A stretch of 64,000 bases of DNA, from the NCBI RefSeq assembly GCF_900457465.1, contig NZ_UAUU01000002.1, positions 682,001 to 746,000 of the forward strand, given 5' to 3'. The stretch comes from Sphingobacterium multivorum. GTDB lineage: Bacteria > Bacteroidota > Bacteroidia > Sphingobacteriales > Sphingobacteriaceae. Both the position numbers and the translations under genes were made by a program. Under the pieces are notes generated by a model. The model was not told where the DNA came from, did no database searches, and worked only from the letters and a program-made list of their open reading frames with translations. Of this stretch, positions 56,076 through 64,000 are shown piece by piece; within the stretch, counting starts at the first letter, position 1, and every line of letters starts with the position of its first letter.

Positions 56076-56152
56076 CTGAAAAATTGTCAGTAAAACATTA
56101 CTGGATTAATATTTGTTAATACCTTAATAACATATTTAAGGAGAAACAAAAC

Positions 56153-56479
56153 ATGGCAGATTACAAAAACATCAATATACAAGATATCCCTGACGGAGGT
56201 GATAATCCAAAAGACTTCTATGAAACTTTTAAAGAGCGTTTGGAAGACTTAGAAACATTTCCAAAGGACTATACATATAAATTTATCTTACCAAAAGATC
56301 AGGACCACTTCAATCAGATCCAGAGCGTATTTGATGACACAGGTGCACAGTTTGATTTTAAGGATTCCAAAACAGGTAAGTATACTTCAATTACGGTAAA
56401 CTTGAACGTTAAAGACGCCGATCAGGTGATCTACTTCTACAAAGAAGTAGCGAAGATAAAAGGTGTTATCATGTTATAA
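56153..56479 (+). CDS. DUF493 (YbeD-like) protein
   Basis: This 108-residue protein has the DUF493 pattern: a short N-terminal tail, then KERLEDLETFPKDYTYKFIL and a small alpha/beta ACT-like fold ending YKEVAKIKGVIML. Family members are small cytoplasmic proteins; E. coli YbeD has no firmly proven role, although an allosteric regulatory role has been proposed from its fold. It follows the GH92 gene by 77 bp and ends before a terminator at 56481-56519. Confidence 0.85.
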   Translation: MADYKNINIQDIPDGGDNPKDFYETFKERLEDLETFPKDYTYKFILPKDQDHFNQIQSVFDDTGAQFDFKDSKTGKYTSITVNLNVKDADQVIYFYKEVAKIKGVIML

Positions 56480-56480
56480 A

Positions 56481-56519
56481 AAACAAATGAGGCTGTCGAA
56501 TTGACAGCCTCATTTGTTT
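56481..56519 (+). terminator. Bidirectional terminator after DUF493
   Basis: A perfect 17-bp stem (56481-56497 with 56503-56519) with a 5-nt loop, flanked by A and T runs, lies between convergent genes. Confidence 0.85.
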
Positions 56520-56546
56520 CTATTTCCTTCTTAAAATAAATCCCCC

Positions 56547-57494
56547 CTATTTCAACACCGCAACATCCAGCCAATAATCGCCACTAAATCTTTTACTATC
56601 ATGATGTAGTTTCAATAGATTAACAGCAGTCTCCTCCTTTAAAAAATCCAAAATTCGTTTGACATCCCGCCGGGCAGCAAACTGTTTCCAGCTATTCTTA
56701 CGATCATAAAAAAAAGACATTTGTCCCTTCATGCTATCCCATGTCCCGCCCAGCGCATATAACTTCGTTTCACTAAACAGTATATTTAAATAGTCATTAT
56801 ATGCCGAGCAATCGAGTGTAATCTCTTTATTTTTATTAGCCACCCAGTCAAATCGATACGAACAGTACATCGGGTTCCCATAGTAAATACCGGGTTTATG
56901 GGGAATCTTGGCCTCCTCAAAAAATTGCTTGAGCAATTTCACCACTTCTGGCTCACCATCGTATGCTAAGGGCACATCACTAAGCTCCCGATCCATATAT
57001 AAGGTAAAAGAAGACAGATTGAGGCCCCAGCGTCCTTGATGATCCAATAAAAACTTGGACAAACGCTCCAAAAGCGATGACATCCCACCTCTGAATGAGC
57101 CCTGCACGGAAAGTACCTCAAATGGTCTTGCCTCGTTAAATTTATAAGGGCTTTCATACACATCCATCACAAAGCGGTTATATTCCCGATCAAAATTAAT
57201 GTAAAGCTCGTCTGTCATTGAATCCCTGATAGCTTTATCCTTTAAGATTAACCTATTAAGAGGCCAAAATAAATCCTGTTTATAGGACCACAAAATGGCA
57301 CGATCCAGTTTATAAAACTCATAATGCCCCTTGGGCAAAATCATATTATTTTTATGTGCATAATGCTGTACAGTGGCAGACAGCTTCTGAAATTTATCCC
57401 CAAAAGACCGCTGACCATAAACTGACACATGAATGAGGACAAACACCAGAATCGGACTGGATTTAAAAAGAAGCAAAAGAAGTATACTTTTCAT
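56547..57494 (-). CDS. Secreted protein of unknown function
   Basis: This 315-residue protein has a signal peptide (about 1-27, ending VSVYGQ). The mature part has alternating helices and strands with many aromatic residues, two cysteines (PMYCSYRF and TLDCSAYN) and a C-terminus SGDYWLDVAVLK. I recognise no domain or catalytic motif. It is a single gene just downstream of pnp on the same strand, separated by the pnp terminator. Confidence 0.65.
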   Translation of the reverse strand: MKSILLLLLFKSSPILVFVLIHVSVYGQRSFGDKFQKLSATVQHYAHKNNMILPKGHYEFYKLDRAILWSYKQDLFWPLNRLILKDKAIRDSMTDELYINFDREYNRFVMDVYESPYKFNEARPFEVLSVQGSFRGGMSSLLERLSKFLLDHQGRWGLNLSSFTLYMDRELSDVPLAYDGEPEVVKLLKQFFEEAKIPHKPGIYYGNPMYCSYRFDWVANKNKEITLDCSAYNDYLNILFSETKLYALGGTWDSMKGQMSFFYDRKNSWKQFAARRDVKRILDFLKEETAVNLLKLHHDSKRFSGDYWLDVAVLK

Positions 57495-57526
57495 AGGATA
57501 AAGATGCAGCTAAGTTTTATTTTCCA

Positions 57527-57555
57527 TAAAAAAAGCCCGCGTAAAGCGAGCTTTT
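57527..57555 (-). terminator. Terminator downstream of pnp
   Basis: A 10-bp stem (57531-57540 with 57546-57555, one G-T pair) with a 5-nt loop is followed on the minus strand by a seven-T run. Confidence 0.8.
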
Positions 57556-57576
57556 CATATCATTTAAAGAATAAAC

Positions 57577-59763
57577 TTATTCTTGACCAGCACCAGCTAC
57601 AGGAGCTTCGCCAGCAGGTTTATCCTGCTTTGGTTTGTCTTCTTTCGGCGGACGAGGCAATAAAGCTTTACGGGAAAGCTTCATTTTACCTTGTTTGTCG
57701 ATATCCAACAATTTAACCGTTACTTTATCACCTTCTTTGAAGATACCGTCCATTGTTTCAAGACGTTTCCAGTCGATTTCAGAGATGTGCAATAAACCGT
57801 CTTTACCAGGCATGATTTCAACGAAAGCACCGAATGGCATAATTGATTTCACTTTACCTTCGTAAGTTTCACCAATCTCTGGTTTAGAAGCAATCGCTTT
57901 GATACGACCTACTGCATCATCAATAGCCGCTTTATTATCTGCGAATACTTGAACAACACCTTTATTATCAACTTCTTCGATCGAAATTGTAGCACCGGTC
58001 TCACGTTGCATTTCTTGGATAATTTTACCACCTGGTCCGATTACAGCGCCAATAAATTCTTTATCGATCAACAATTGAACGATACGTGGTGCATGTGGTT
58101 TGTAATCTTCGCGAGGAGCAGAAATTGTTTTCTTCATCTCACCCAAGATGTGTAAACGCGCTTCTTTTGCTTGATCCAAAGCTTGCGTCAATACTTCCCA
58201 TTTCAAACCATTGATTTTTAAGTCCATTTGACAAGCAACGATACCTTTTTCTGTACCCGTTACTTTAAAGTCCATATCACCTAAATGATCTTCATCACCT
58301 AAGATATCCGATAAGATCGCATATTTACCTGTTTTCTCATCAGAAATCAATCCCATGGCAATACCTGAAACTGGCGCTTTCAATTTCACACCGGCATCCA
58401 AAAGTGCTAATGTACCAGCACATACAGTTGCCATAGAAGAAGAACCATTTGACTCCAGAATATCAGAAACAACACGGATAGTATATGGATTTTCACTGTC
58501 TGCAGGAAGTACCTGTTTCAATGAACGCATTGCTAAGTTACCGTGACCAACTTCACGACGGCCTGGACCTCTGTTAGGTCTTACCTCACCTGTAGAGAAT
58601 GCAGGGAAGTTGTAGTGAAGAATAAACTTGTTATAACCGTTGATAAAAGCACCATCGATCATTTGCTCATCGTCTTTAGCACCTAAAGTAACCGAAGTCA
58701 ATGATTGTGTTTCACCACGTGTGAATACAGCTGAACCGTGTGCAGCAGGCAAGTAATCTATTTCTGACCAGATTGGGCGAACTGTACGTACGTTACGGCC
58801 ATCTAAGCGAATTCCTTCATCTAAGACAAGATTACGAACAGCATCATACTGAACATCGTGGAAATATTTTTTAAACAAGAAAGCTGTATCATCATCCAAT
58901 TCCTCTGGCATTGTTGCTCTGTACTCTTCCGCGATTTTTGCGAAGTTTTCAGAACGGTCATGTTTTGCAGAAGCAGATTTTGCAATAGCGTAAACCTTAT
59001 CGTAAGTAGCTGCAAAAATAGCATCTCTCAATTCAAGGTTTTCAGGCTCATGGTTATACTCACGTTTAACCGTTTTACCAACTAAGTTAGCCAGTTCTAC
59101 TTGAGCAGCAACTTGTTTTTTGATCGCTTCATGAGCAAAAGCAATTGCTTCTACCATTTCAGCTTCAGAAATCTCTTTCGCTTCACCTTCAACCATACCG
59201 ATATCTTGTGCAGAACCAGCAACAATAAACTCTAAAGTTGCATTTTCAAGCTCAGACAATTTTGGGTTGATGACCAACTGACCGTCAATTTTCGCAACAC
59301 GCACTTCAGAAATCGGTCCATTGAAAGGAATATCAGAAACAGCAATAGCTGCAGAAGCAGCCAAGCCCGCTAAAGCATCAGGCATAATATCTTTATCTGC
59401 AGAGATCAAGCTGATTGCAACTTGTGTATCTGCGTGATAATTTTCAGGGAACAAAGGACGTAATGCACGATCTACCAAACGTGAGATCAATACCTCATAA
59501 TCTGACAATCTAGCCTCACGACGTAAGAAACCACCTGGAATACGGCCAGTTGCCGCATATTTTTCTTGATAATCTACAGAAAGGGGTAAAAAATCAACAC
59601 CAGATTTCGCTTCTTTAGCTGAAACAACTGTTGCAAGCAACATCGTATCACCTTGTTTTAATACTACAGCCCCATCAGCCTGTTTTGCCAATTTACCTGT
59701 AGACAATTCGATCTGGGTGCCATTACCCATATCGATGGTCGTTTTAATTTCGTTGTAATTCAT
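57577..59763 (-). CDS. pnp: Polynucleotide phosphorylase
   Basis: PNPase (728 residues) degrades RNA from the 3' end with phosphate and can also add nucleotides. Two RNase PH domains are present: the first with [21 protein letters not shown], the second with [20 protein letters not shown] and the active-site [16 protein letters not shown]-type [19 protein letters not shown] domain (~555-615; [16 protein letters not shown]) and an S1 domain (~620-690; [18 protein letters not shown]) follow, with a Lys/Pro-rich tail. It lies downstream of rpsO on the same strand, the usual bacterial order, but 624 bp apart. Confidence 0.96.
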   Translation of the reverse strand: MNYNEIKTTIDMGNGTQIELSTGKLAKQADGAVVLKQGDTMLLATVVSAKEAKSGVDFLPLSVDYQEKYAATGRIPGGFLRREARLSDYEVLISRLVDRALRPLFPENYHADTQVAISLISADKDIMPDALAGLAASAAIAVSDIPFNGPISEVRVAKIDGQLVINPKLSELENATLEFIVAGSAQDIGMVEGEAKEISEAEMVEAIAFAHEAIKKQVAAQVELANLVGKTVKREYNHEPENLELRDAIFAATYDKVYAIAKSASAKHDRSENFAKIAEEYRATMPEELDDDTAFLFKKYFHDVQYDAVRNLVLDEGIRLDGRNVRTVRPIWSEIDYLPAAHGSAVFTRGETQSLTSVTLGAKDDEQMIDGAFINGYNKFILHYNFPAFSTGEVRPNRGPGRREVGHGNLAMRSLKQVLPADSENPYTIRVVSDILESNGSSSMATVCAGTLALLDAGVKLKAPVSGIAMGLISDEKTGKYAILSDILGDEDHLGDMDFKVTGTEKGIVACQMDLKINGLKWEVLTQALDQAKEARLHILGEMKKTISAPREDYKPHAPRIVQLLIDKEFIGAVIGPGGKIIQEMQRETGATISIEEVDNKGVVQVFADNKAAIDDAVGRIKAIASKPEIGETYEGKVKSIMPFGAFVEIMPGKDGLLHISEIDWKRLETMDGIFKEGDKVTVKLLDIDKQGKMKLSRKALLPRPPKEDKPKQDKPAGEAPVAGAGQE

Positions 59764-60070
59764 TTAATCTTGTTTGCGACATGCTTTTCATCTTGTTGGC
59801 AGCATGCCAATATTTTAAATACATTAGATTTCAGCACAAAGGTAAATTAAAATATTAAGATTAGTGCAATTAACAGCAGGCTAAATCATCAAACCATCGG
59901 AATACGGCAGCAACCGCCTTAATCTGTCAAGCAATGAATCAATTGAAGTCTTCTCAAGTTCTCTTATTTCTCGAAAAAGGCTTCCAAAGGCTTATCAATT
60001 ATAACGAGGAATCTAGCCTGTCGCGTAGTATAAAACAATATAAGACAAGTATAAAACATGGCTATCATTT

Positions 60071-60163
60071 TCGGAGATTCCTCGGTGCTTCTTCGGTACT
60101 TGTTCGGAGCTTGTTCGGTACTTCTTCGGTTGGAAGCGAAGAAATAGCGAGCAAGCTCCGAGG
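60071..60163. repeat. 11-nt tandem repeat with inverted copy
   Basis: TCGG recurs exactly every 11 bases at 60071, 60082, 60093, 60104, 60115 and 60126, in units such as TCGGTACTTCT and TCGGAGCTTGT. From 60163 back to about 60132 the complementary strand carries related units (TCGGAGCTTGC at the start), so the block can fold as a hairpin through GGAGCTTG/CAAGCTCC. Confidence 0.65.
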
Positions 60164-60334
60164 AAAAAGCGATTAAATAAAGACTAAATAGTGAAACTGA
60201 AGTAAGGGATAAATAGGCCAATGTCGTCCGCTAACCTAAGAAAGTCCTGAACAACTACAAAAGGCCATGACGAACAGAAAACGACCATGCTGACGCGAAA
60301 AATACAATAACAATTCGGGCACGATAAACACAAT

Positions 60335-60365
60335 AAAAAAAGCCATCCAAAAATTGGATGGCTTT
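60335..60365 (-). terminator. Terminator downstream of rpsO
   Basis: A perfect 12-bp stem (60339-60350 with 60354-60365) with a 3-nt loop is followed on the minus strand by a T-rich run. Confidence 0.85.
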
Positions 60366-60387
60366 CTTAACACCTTTGTATTAAAGC

Positions 60388-60666
60388 TTATTTGATAATA
60401 TCACGTAAACCTAGACCTTTAATGATCGCACGGTAACGGTTGATATCTTTTTTGTAAAGATAAGCTAATAATGAACGACGTTTACCTACTAACATTTGTA
60501 GGGCACGTTGTGTACCGAAATCTTTTCTGTTTTTTTTCAAGTGCTCAGTTAAGTGAGCAATTCTCTTAGTGAATAAAGCAACTTGACCTTCAGTAGATCC
60601 TGTGTTTGTAGCTGATCCAGCAAATTCTGCGAAGATATCAGCTTTGTACTCTTTACTTAAATACAT
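60388..60666 (-). CDS. rpsO: 30S ribosomal protein S15
   Basis: S15 (92 residues; usual length about 89) binds 16S rRNA helices 20-22 during 30S assembly. Recognisable segments are GSTEGQVALFTKRIAHLTEH, KNRKDFGTQRALQMLVGKRR and LLAYLYKKDINRYRAII. It has its own terminator at 60335-60365 and lies upstream of pnp. Confidence 0.97.
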   Translation of the reverse strand: MYLSKEYKADIFAEFAGSATNTGSTEGQVALFTKRIAHLTEHLKKNRKDFGTQRALQMLVGKRRSLLAYLYKKDINRYRAIIKGLGLRDIIK

Positions 60667-60770
60667 TTCCTGAATAATATTAAAGCGTTAAAAATTTTAT
60701 TAATTGGCTGCAAAGATAGCAAAAATCTTCGGTTGCCAAAATAATTTAATAAGCAAAGGTTCAGCCACTA

Positions 60771-61981
60771 TTAAACCTTTACGTAGATTTTCTTCTTATC
60801 CAACCAATAGCAGATTACCCACATCAACGTTAAGAAACATAGTGAATAAACAAAAGAACCAACTTCTGGTATCCCAGGCACTTTCGCGCAAACATATTTA
60901 TAAAACCAGGCAAAAGCGTCGAGGTATTTTTGTGTACCATCTCTTTTACGCCATCAGGAATGCGGAACAATCCCAAAAAGCGTGGTAGAACACCGCTCAA
61001 GACAAAGATGAATAACGGATTTTTACCAAAAACATCAAAAAACTGTGTCAATTTATTTTTTCACCCCTGCACTTCAATAAACCAGATCATACCACCTAGT
61101 GTCATGGTTGCCAAACCTGTTGTATAGAGCACATAGGAACTCGTCCATATTTTTTTATTGATCGGAAAACCCAAGGCCCATATCCAAGCCAATACGACCA
61201 AAATAAATCCGGTCACAAACATTCCCGCCAGCAATTTAAAATGAGGCTCACTTGAGGCCGGCACTTTCGTCCACAGCCAATCCACCTGACCTTGCTTTTT
61301 AATAAATACACCAACTAAATAGCCAAAGACGACCTGAACAATTGTCGGCAAGGTACTCATCAGCCCTTCAGGATCAAATGGCACCCCCTCCCCTTTGTAA
61401 ACATGCGGCAAACCTAGGATTGCTATATCATACTTTGTACCGAACCAGCCCTCCAAGCTATAGGGATCTGCTCCTCCGGCTATTGCACAGATTGCCCAAT
61501 ATAACAACAGTATGATTGCCGAGATCCAGATAATCGTTTTTTCTTTAAAATAATAAGCTAAAATCGAAGCAAAACAATAAGCGACTGCGATGCGTTGGAG
61601 CACACCGAAAATCCGAATTCCCCGGCTCGGATCCGTTCCGTCCACCCATTGTTTAAAAACCAGCTCCGCACCATCCCATTTCACAAAAGGCCACCAATTG
61701 ATGAAAAGTCCAATCGCAAAAATCAAGATCGTCCGTTTAATTACTTTTTGCCAAAATACTGCAGGTCCTGCCTCCTGTAAACGAGGTATAACAAAAGACA
61801 TGGCATTACCTACTGCGAAAAGAAAAAAGGGAAAAACCAGGTCTGTAGGTGAACATCCATGCCATTCTGCATGTTTTAGCGGTGCAAACATATGAGCCCA
61901 TGTACCCGGATTATTCACCATAATCATCAGTGCCACAGTAGCCCCACGAAAGACATCCAAGGAGTAATAGCGTTGTTTCAT
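60771..61981 (-). pseudogene. Acyltransferase-like membrane protein (DUF5009 type), broken by TGA and a frameshift
   Basis: From ATG 61981 the frame starts RYYSLDVFRGATVALMIMVN, the signature of the heparan-alpha-glucosaminide N-acetyltransferase-like (COG4299/DUF5009) family, with about ten membrane helices. A TGA at 61061-61063 interrupts it, but the same frame continues KNKLTQFFDVFGKNPLFIF. Near the end, a missing A in the run at 60927-60931 displaces the frame; restoring it gives KYLDAFAWFYKYVCAKVPG and the typical last helix ending DKKKIYVKV, with a stop at 60771. The repaired protein would be about 403 residues. Family members move acetyl groups across the membrane onto sugars; the substrate here is unknown. 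Confidence 0.8.
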
Positions 61982-62229
61982 AATCAGATTGTATAATTAA
62001 AAGGTAAATATAAGCTATTTGATATTCATTTTTATGCCTAATCTACAATTTAATGGCATAAACAGGAAAACTTAACTACAACTTTGTTACAATAACAAAT
62101 GTTTGCATGGCTTATTAGTCAAAAAAGGAATACTTTTTAAAATTGTTTAAAAAGTATTTGGAACTTACTTTTTTTTTAATATATCTTTAACAAAAGTTTA
62201 ACCAACTTTATGAATTGTACCAAATACCA

Positions 62230-63396
62230 ATGGAAAAAGATATACTGAAGAACCTCTATTTTGATTCAACGCTGTCCATAGCAGAGTTGGTAAAAAAGCT
62301 TTCGAAAAGTACGCCATCCATTACCAAGGTGATCAATCGTCTTTTGGAAGAAAAGATCATTGTTGAATGTGGATTTGCAGAATCTACTGGCGGAAGACGA
62401 CCTATTCAATTTGCGCTCAACCCGTCCTTGGATTTCTATATATTAACGATCTCTTGTGACCAGCATTTTTCGACATGCACAATTACCGATTTAACTCAAA
62501 AGACAATATTAGAGCATAGGGATATACCGTTAGACTTAAATGCCGAAGAGTCTTCAGAGCTCCTTTTATCCGAAATTGACCGAATTTTAGCATCTTCAAC
62601 AATTTCATTAGATCGGATTATAGGTATTGGAATTAGTATGCCTGGTTTTGTTAATTCAGAATTGGGCGTCAATGAATCGTATATCAATACGCATCCTTTG
62701 TATGAAATAAAAAGCAGGATTGAAAAAAAATATAAACTGACAACAATCATAGAGAATGATTCTCGCTGCATAGCCATTGCAGAGAAAGAATTTGGGGCTG
62801 CGAAATACATTGAGCACTCACTTATTATTAATCTAAACTGGGGAGTTGGATTGGGAATTATCATTAATGGAACTGTTTTTAAGGGCGAATCAGGTTTTGC
62901 TGGAGAATTTAGCCATATCCCTCTTTCCGACAACAACACCTTATGCTCCTGTGGTAAACGGGGATGCCTTGAAGTTGAAGCATCATTGGATGCAGCCATT
63001 CGAAGTACGGAGAACGATATTCAAAACAATGAGTATTCGATTTATAGTACGTTTGTAAAGAGTAATCTAAACAAAATAGATGCACTGATCGAAGCGACTC
63101 ATGTTGGAGACCAGATTGCGATTAACAATATCGGAAAAATAGGTTACATGCTCGGTAAAGGCATATCAACGCTCATCCATATTCTTAATCCAAAACAAAT
63201 CATTGTCAGCGGAAGAGGTGCAGAACTGGGGAGAATTCTGAATCCTCAAATACAAATTGCTATTAATGAATTTTGCATCCCTGAAATTGCAAAAACAACA
63301 CAGATTAAAATGTCAGAATTGAACAAACATGCTCAAATAAAGGGTACTGCCGCTATCGTCGTGGAAAACCATATCAACAGAATCCTAACTAAATAA
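62230..63396 (+). CDS. ROK family transcriptional regulator
   Basis: The ATG at 62230 (388 residues) is preferred to the TTG five codons upstream. An N-terminal winged helix (STLSIAELVKKLSKSTPSIT, then KVINRLLEEKIIVECG) precedes a ROK domain (~75-385). The zinc motif is CSCGKRGCLEVEAS after the EFSHIPL histidine. The ATP-binding DxGGT of ROK sugar kinases is replaced by SCDQHFST, so this is a regulator, not a kinase. Proteins of the NagC/XylR type bind a sugar and control transport genes. The susC gene starts 25 bases downstream, so it probably controls, or is co-transcribed with, the polysaccharide-utilisation locus that begins there. Confidence 0.92.
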   Translation: MEKDILKNLYFDSTLSIAELVKKLSKSTPSITKVINRLLEEKIIVECGFAESTGGRRPIQFALNPSLDFYILTISCDQHFSTCTITDLTQKTILEHRDIPLDLNAEESSELLLSEIDRILASSTISLDRIIGIGISMPGFVNSELGVNESYINTHPLYEIKSRIEKKYKLTTIIENDSRCIAIAEKEFGAAKYIEHSLIINLNWGVGLGIIINGTVFKGESGFAGEFSHIPLSDNNTLCSCGKRGCLEVEASLDAAIRSTENDIQNNEYSIYSTFVKSNLNKIDALIEATHVGDQIAINNIGKIGYMLGKGISTLIHILNPKQIIVSGRGAELGRILNPQIQIAINEFCIPEIAKTTQIKMSELNKHAQIKGTAAIVVENHINRILTK

Positions 63397-63421
63397 TTAT
63401 TTATAAATTAAACACTTAAAG

Positions 63422-64000
63422 ATGAGTCTATTCTACAAAAAAACAGCTGGATTAGCTTTGTGCACACTCTTCAGTGCAACATCGCTATTTGCACAGCAAG
63501 GCATTTCTGGAACAGTTTCAGATGCCAAGGGGCCAATTGCAGGTGCTACTATTTCCGTAAAGGGAACAAATAGAGCTACCCAATCGACTGCAAGTGGGGC
63601 ATTTAATATACAAGCTGCACAAGGCGAAACATTACGTATTTCACTAATAGGCTATAAACCTCAGGAAATTGTGGTCGGAACAACTAAAACGATTAACGTA
63701 TCCTTGACAAGCGATGAATCAACTTTGGGAGAAGTGGTCGTTACAGCAATGGGAGTTAAACGTGAAAAAAGAAGTCTTGGTTATTCATTTCAAGATATAC
63801 AAGGTACTGCATTGACAGATGCCAGAGAAAACAACATAGCCAATGCACTAGCGGGCAAGGTTTCCAGTCTTCAGGTTGTTAAAGGTTCAAACGGACCTTC
63901 ATCATCTTCGAAAATTATTCTTCGCGGATTCAATTCCATTACCGGAGACAACCAACCGTTAATTGTTGTCGATGGGGTGCCGATGGATAATTTTGCCGGC
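63422..64000 (+). CDS. SusC/RagA family TonB-linked outer membrane protein, 5' part
   Basis: The frame from ATG 63422 stays open for 193 codons to the right edge. It has a signal peptide (AGLALCTLFSATSLFAQ). A carboxypeptidase-regulatory-like domain follows with GISGTVSDAKGPIAGATISV and ISLIGYKPQEIVV, and then the start of the TonB plug: ANALAGKVSSLQVVKGSNG, SSKIILRGFNSI and PLIVVDGVPMDNFAG. SusC proteins import oligosaccharides with a SusD partner. The ROK regulator lies 25 bases upstream. The partner genes are outside the window. Confidence 0.92.
   Translation, partial: MSLFYKKTAGLALCTLFSATSLFAQQGISGTVSDAKGPIAGATISVKGTNRATQSTASGAFNIQAAQGETLRISLIGYKPQEIVVGTTKTINVSLTSDESTLGEVVVTAMGVKREKRSLGYSFQDIQGTALTDARENNIANALAGKVSSLQVVKGSNGPSSSSKIILRGFNSITGDNQPLIVVDGVPMDNFAG

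Larger units (their letters stand above)
59764..60387. other. Intergenic region between rpsO and pnp with an 11-nt periodic repeat
   Basis: This 624-bp gap holds the pnp promoter region (not resolved), a repeat block at 60071-60163 and the rpsO terminator at 60335-60365. Open frames of 80-85 codons on both strands pass through the repeat but share no coding features and are not called as genes. Confidence 0.55.

Noticed and set aside
59934-60221. Open frames of 80-85 codons on both strands between rpsO and pnp
   Set aside because: Both are produced by the 11-nt repeat, which keeps frames open; neither has a protein-like composition.
1-64000. CRISPR arrays, tRNA or rRNA genes, insertion sequences and prophage
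   Set aside because: No regularly spaced repeats with spacers, no tRNA cloverleaf, no rRNA and no transposase or phage genes were seen on either strand.

Overview
The window reads as chromosomal DNA of a Bacteroidota bacterium, most likely Sphingobacterium or a close relative (Sphingobacteriaceae). The reasons are a SusC-type TonB receptor next to a regulator, a complete alternative complex III operon, a GH92 alpha-mannosidase, Bacteroidota-type lipoproteins and TlpA/VIT/DUF2135 proteins, A-rich ribosome binding regions, and several promoters with the Bacteroidota -7 element TAnnTTTG. No rRNA, tRNA, insertion sequence, prophage or CRISPR array is visible. The only non-coding RNA I recognise is the SRP RNA (about 24257-24357).

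Layout. 1-3281 (minus): the start of an exported protein, a BlaI-type repressor with a membrane M56 (BlaR1-like) protease fused to an N-acetylmuramoyl-L-alanine amidase, a 36-residue membrane peptide and a dipeptide epimerase, together a peptidoglycan-flavoured cluster. 3585-9577 (plus): glutamate synthase gltBD. 9726-14402: a phytase-like esterase lipoprotein and a VIT/vWA plus DUF2135 protein split in two. 14542-23951: housekeeping genes (DMT exporter, LptF/G permease, tgt, glycosyltransferase, rsmG, dprA) and a broken MFS transporter. 24257-34384: SRP RNA, accD, a small HExxH protein, a MerR regulator, a phosphodiesterase, trmN, an outer-membrane protein, mutS, a broken TlpA-like gene and mtgA. 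34497-51773 (minus): the respiratory block. The order of transcription is actABCDEF, ctaC, ctaD, a terminator, then ctaA, ctaB, two subunit III genes, subunit IV, SCO and DUF420. It encodes quinol:cytochrome c oxidoreductase (alternative complex III), the cytochrome oxidase it feeds, and the haem A and copper assembly factors. 52265-56479: msrB, a LacI regulator divergent from a GH92 mannosidase, and DUF493. 56547-61981 (minus): a secreted unknown, pnp, a repeat-bearing gap, rpsO and a broken acyltransferase. 62230-64000 (plus): a ROK regulator and the 5' part of a susC gene, probably the beginning of a polysaccharide-utilisation locus.

A striking window-wide property is the number of reading-frame breaks in otherwise well conserved genes. 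There are single-base shifts in the M56-amidase, VIT/DUF2135, MFS, SCO and acyltransferase genes, two mutually compensating shifts in actB, and in-frame TGA codons in the TlpA-like and acyltransferase genes. Because actB and SCO serve core respiration, and the residues beyond each break are still recognisable, uncorrected sequencing or assembly errors are the simplest explanation. True decay or slippage is possible for individual cases, for example the A8 tract at 13152-13159.

The most unusual biology is the BlaI repressor and M56-amidase fusion with its nested palindromic operator, next to a murein-dipeptide epimerase. Other points of interest are a queuine/preQ1 tRNA transglycosylase that lacks the usual zinc cysteines, and an 11-nt periodic repeat between rpsO and pnp.
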